A stretch of DNA of 64,000 bases, from the NCBI RefSeq assembly GCF_900184255.1, contig NZ_LT854634.1, positions 109,548 through 173,547 of the forward strand, given 5' to 3'. Origin of the DNA: Haloimpatiens massiliensis. Its GTDB lineage: Bacteria > Bacillota > Clostridia > Clostridiales > Clostridiaceae. Position 1 is the stretch's first letter; each line of letters begins with the position of its first letter. Positions 63,893 to 64,000 of this stretch are shown piece by piece. The notes beneath the pieces were generated by a model. It saw only the letters and a list, made by a program, of their open reading frames with translations. It searched no databases and was not told the DNA's origin. A program made the position numbers and the translations under genes.

Positions 63893-64000
63893 TTAAGCTA
63901 TCTTATATTCTTTAGCATTAGCTAAATTTATTGATGCATTTAAATCTCTATCAATAGAAAGCCCACAACTGCATTTGTAAACTCTATCAGATAGTTTTAA
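63893..64000 (-). CDS. tnpB: TnpB (IS200/IS605 OrfB) C-terminal fragment
   Basis: The minus strand reads LKLSDRVYKCSCGLSIDRDL, then NASINLANAKEYKIA and a stop at 63893. The second half of the zinc ribbon (YKCxCG), the LxIDRDLNASxN motif with the last RuvC catalytic Asp, and the short tail are typical TnpB. The 5' part lies beyond the window. TnpB is an RNA-guided nuclease that maintains the transposon. Confidence 0.9.
   Translation of the reverse strand, partial: LKLSDRVYKCSCGLSIDRDLNASINLANAKEYKIA

Overview
The window is low-GC, AT-rich Firmicute DNA. The gene set is that of a spore-forming anaerobe of Clostridium sensu stricto: an M4 metalloprotease, spore photoproduct lyase, DegV, membrane polyferredoxins, T-box control of an archaeal-type AspRS and the CD3072/CD3073-type pair. 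It most resembles proteolytic clostridia of the C. sporogenes / C. botulinum group I type, but that placement is inferred from remembered gene content, not from a search.

Layout. 1-2.2 kb: 3' end of a thermolysin-like protease, a YbjQ protein, a full-length palindromic element and an unknown membrane protein. 2.5-8.6 kb: a membrane polyferredoxin, then a tight three-gene operon (GNAT, LuxE-like acyl-protein synthetase, and a LuxC-like acyl-CoA reductase fused to a CapK/PaaK-type adenylating domain). 9-22.3 kb: mostly single-domain housekeeping and accessory enzymes (three NUDIX, several GNAT, two HAD, an SDR epimerase, a TIM-barrel isomerase, a serine hydrolase, nucleotidyltransferase-like proteins). 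This stretch also has a sigma/anti-sigma pair and two broken genes (plsY-like and Uma2-like). 22.4-27 kb: a complete Bce-type antimicrobial-peptide sensing and resistance module (permease, ATPase, intramembrane-sensing kinase, regulator). 27.6-32.2 kb: a Fe3+/hexose-phosphate (AfuABC-type) importer divergent from a PHP phosphoesterase. 32.5-36.8 kb: T-box-controlled AspRS, an N-truncated CheC-like gene overlapping a PAS-GGDEF cyclase, and a thioredoxin-like protein. 37-41.8 kb: a YesMN two-component system and MgtC. 42.1-47.35 kb: a second, paralogous AfuABC-type operon bracketed by roughly 270-bp inverted repeats. 47.4-52 kb: a heterodimeric ABC exporter with its MarR regulator. 52.4-60.4 kb: a second polyferredoxin behind a CsoR/CstR-like operator, SurE, creatininase, SplB, a KapD-like exonuclease, DegV, a phosphodiester glycosidase, and the CD3073/CD3072 pair. 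60.5-64 kb: a GntR regulator with mannose-6-P and cupin glucose-6-P isomerases, ending in the 3' end of an IS200/IS605 tnpB.

The most distinctive non-genic feature is a family of six palindromic elements with ATGATTAACCCAC termini, in long (~315 bp), medium (~174 bp) and solo (~60 bp) forms. The long form carries a GC-rich core predicted to fold as a three-arm cloverleaf. One copy sits inside the second importer operon. The other leads are the LuxC/LuxE/GNAT operon with no luciferase genes and the inverted repeats flanking the importer.
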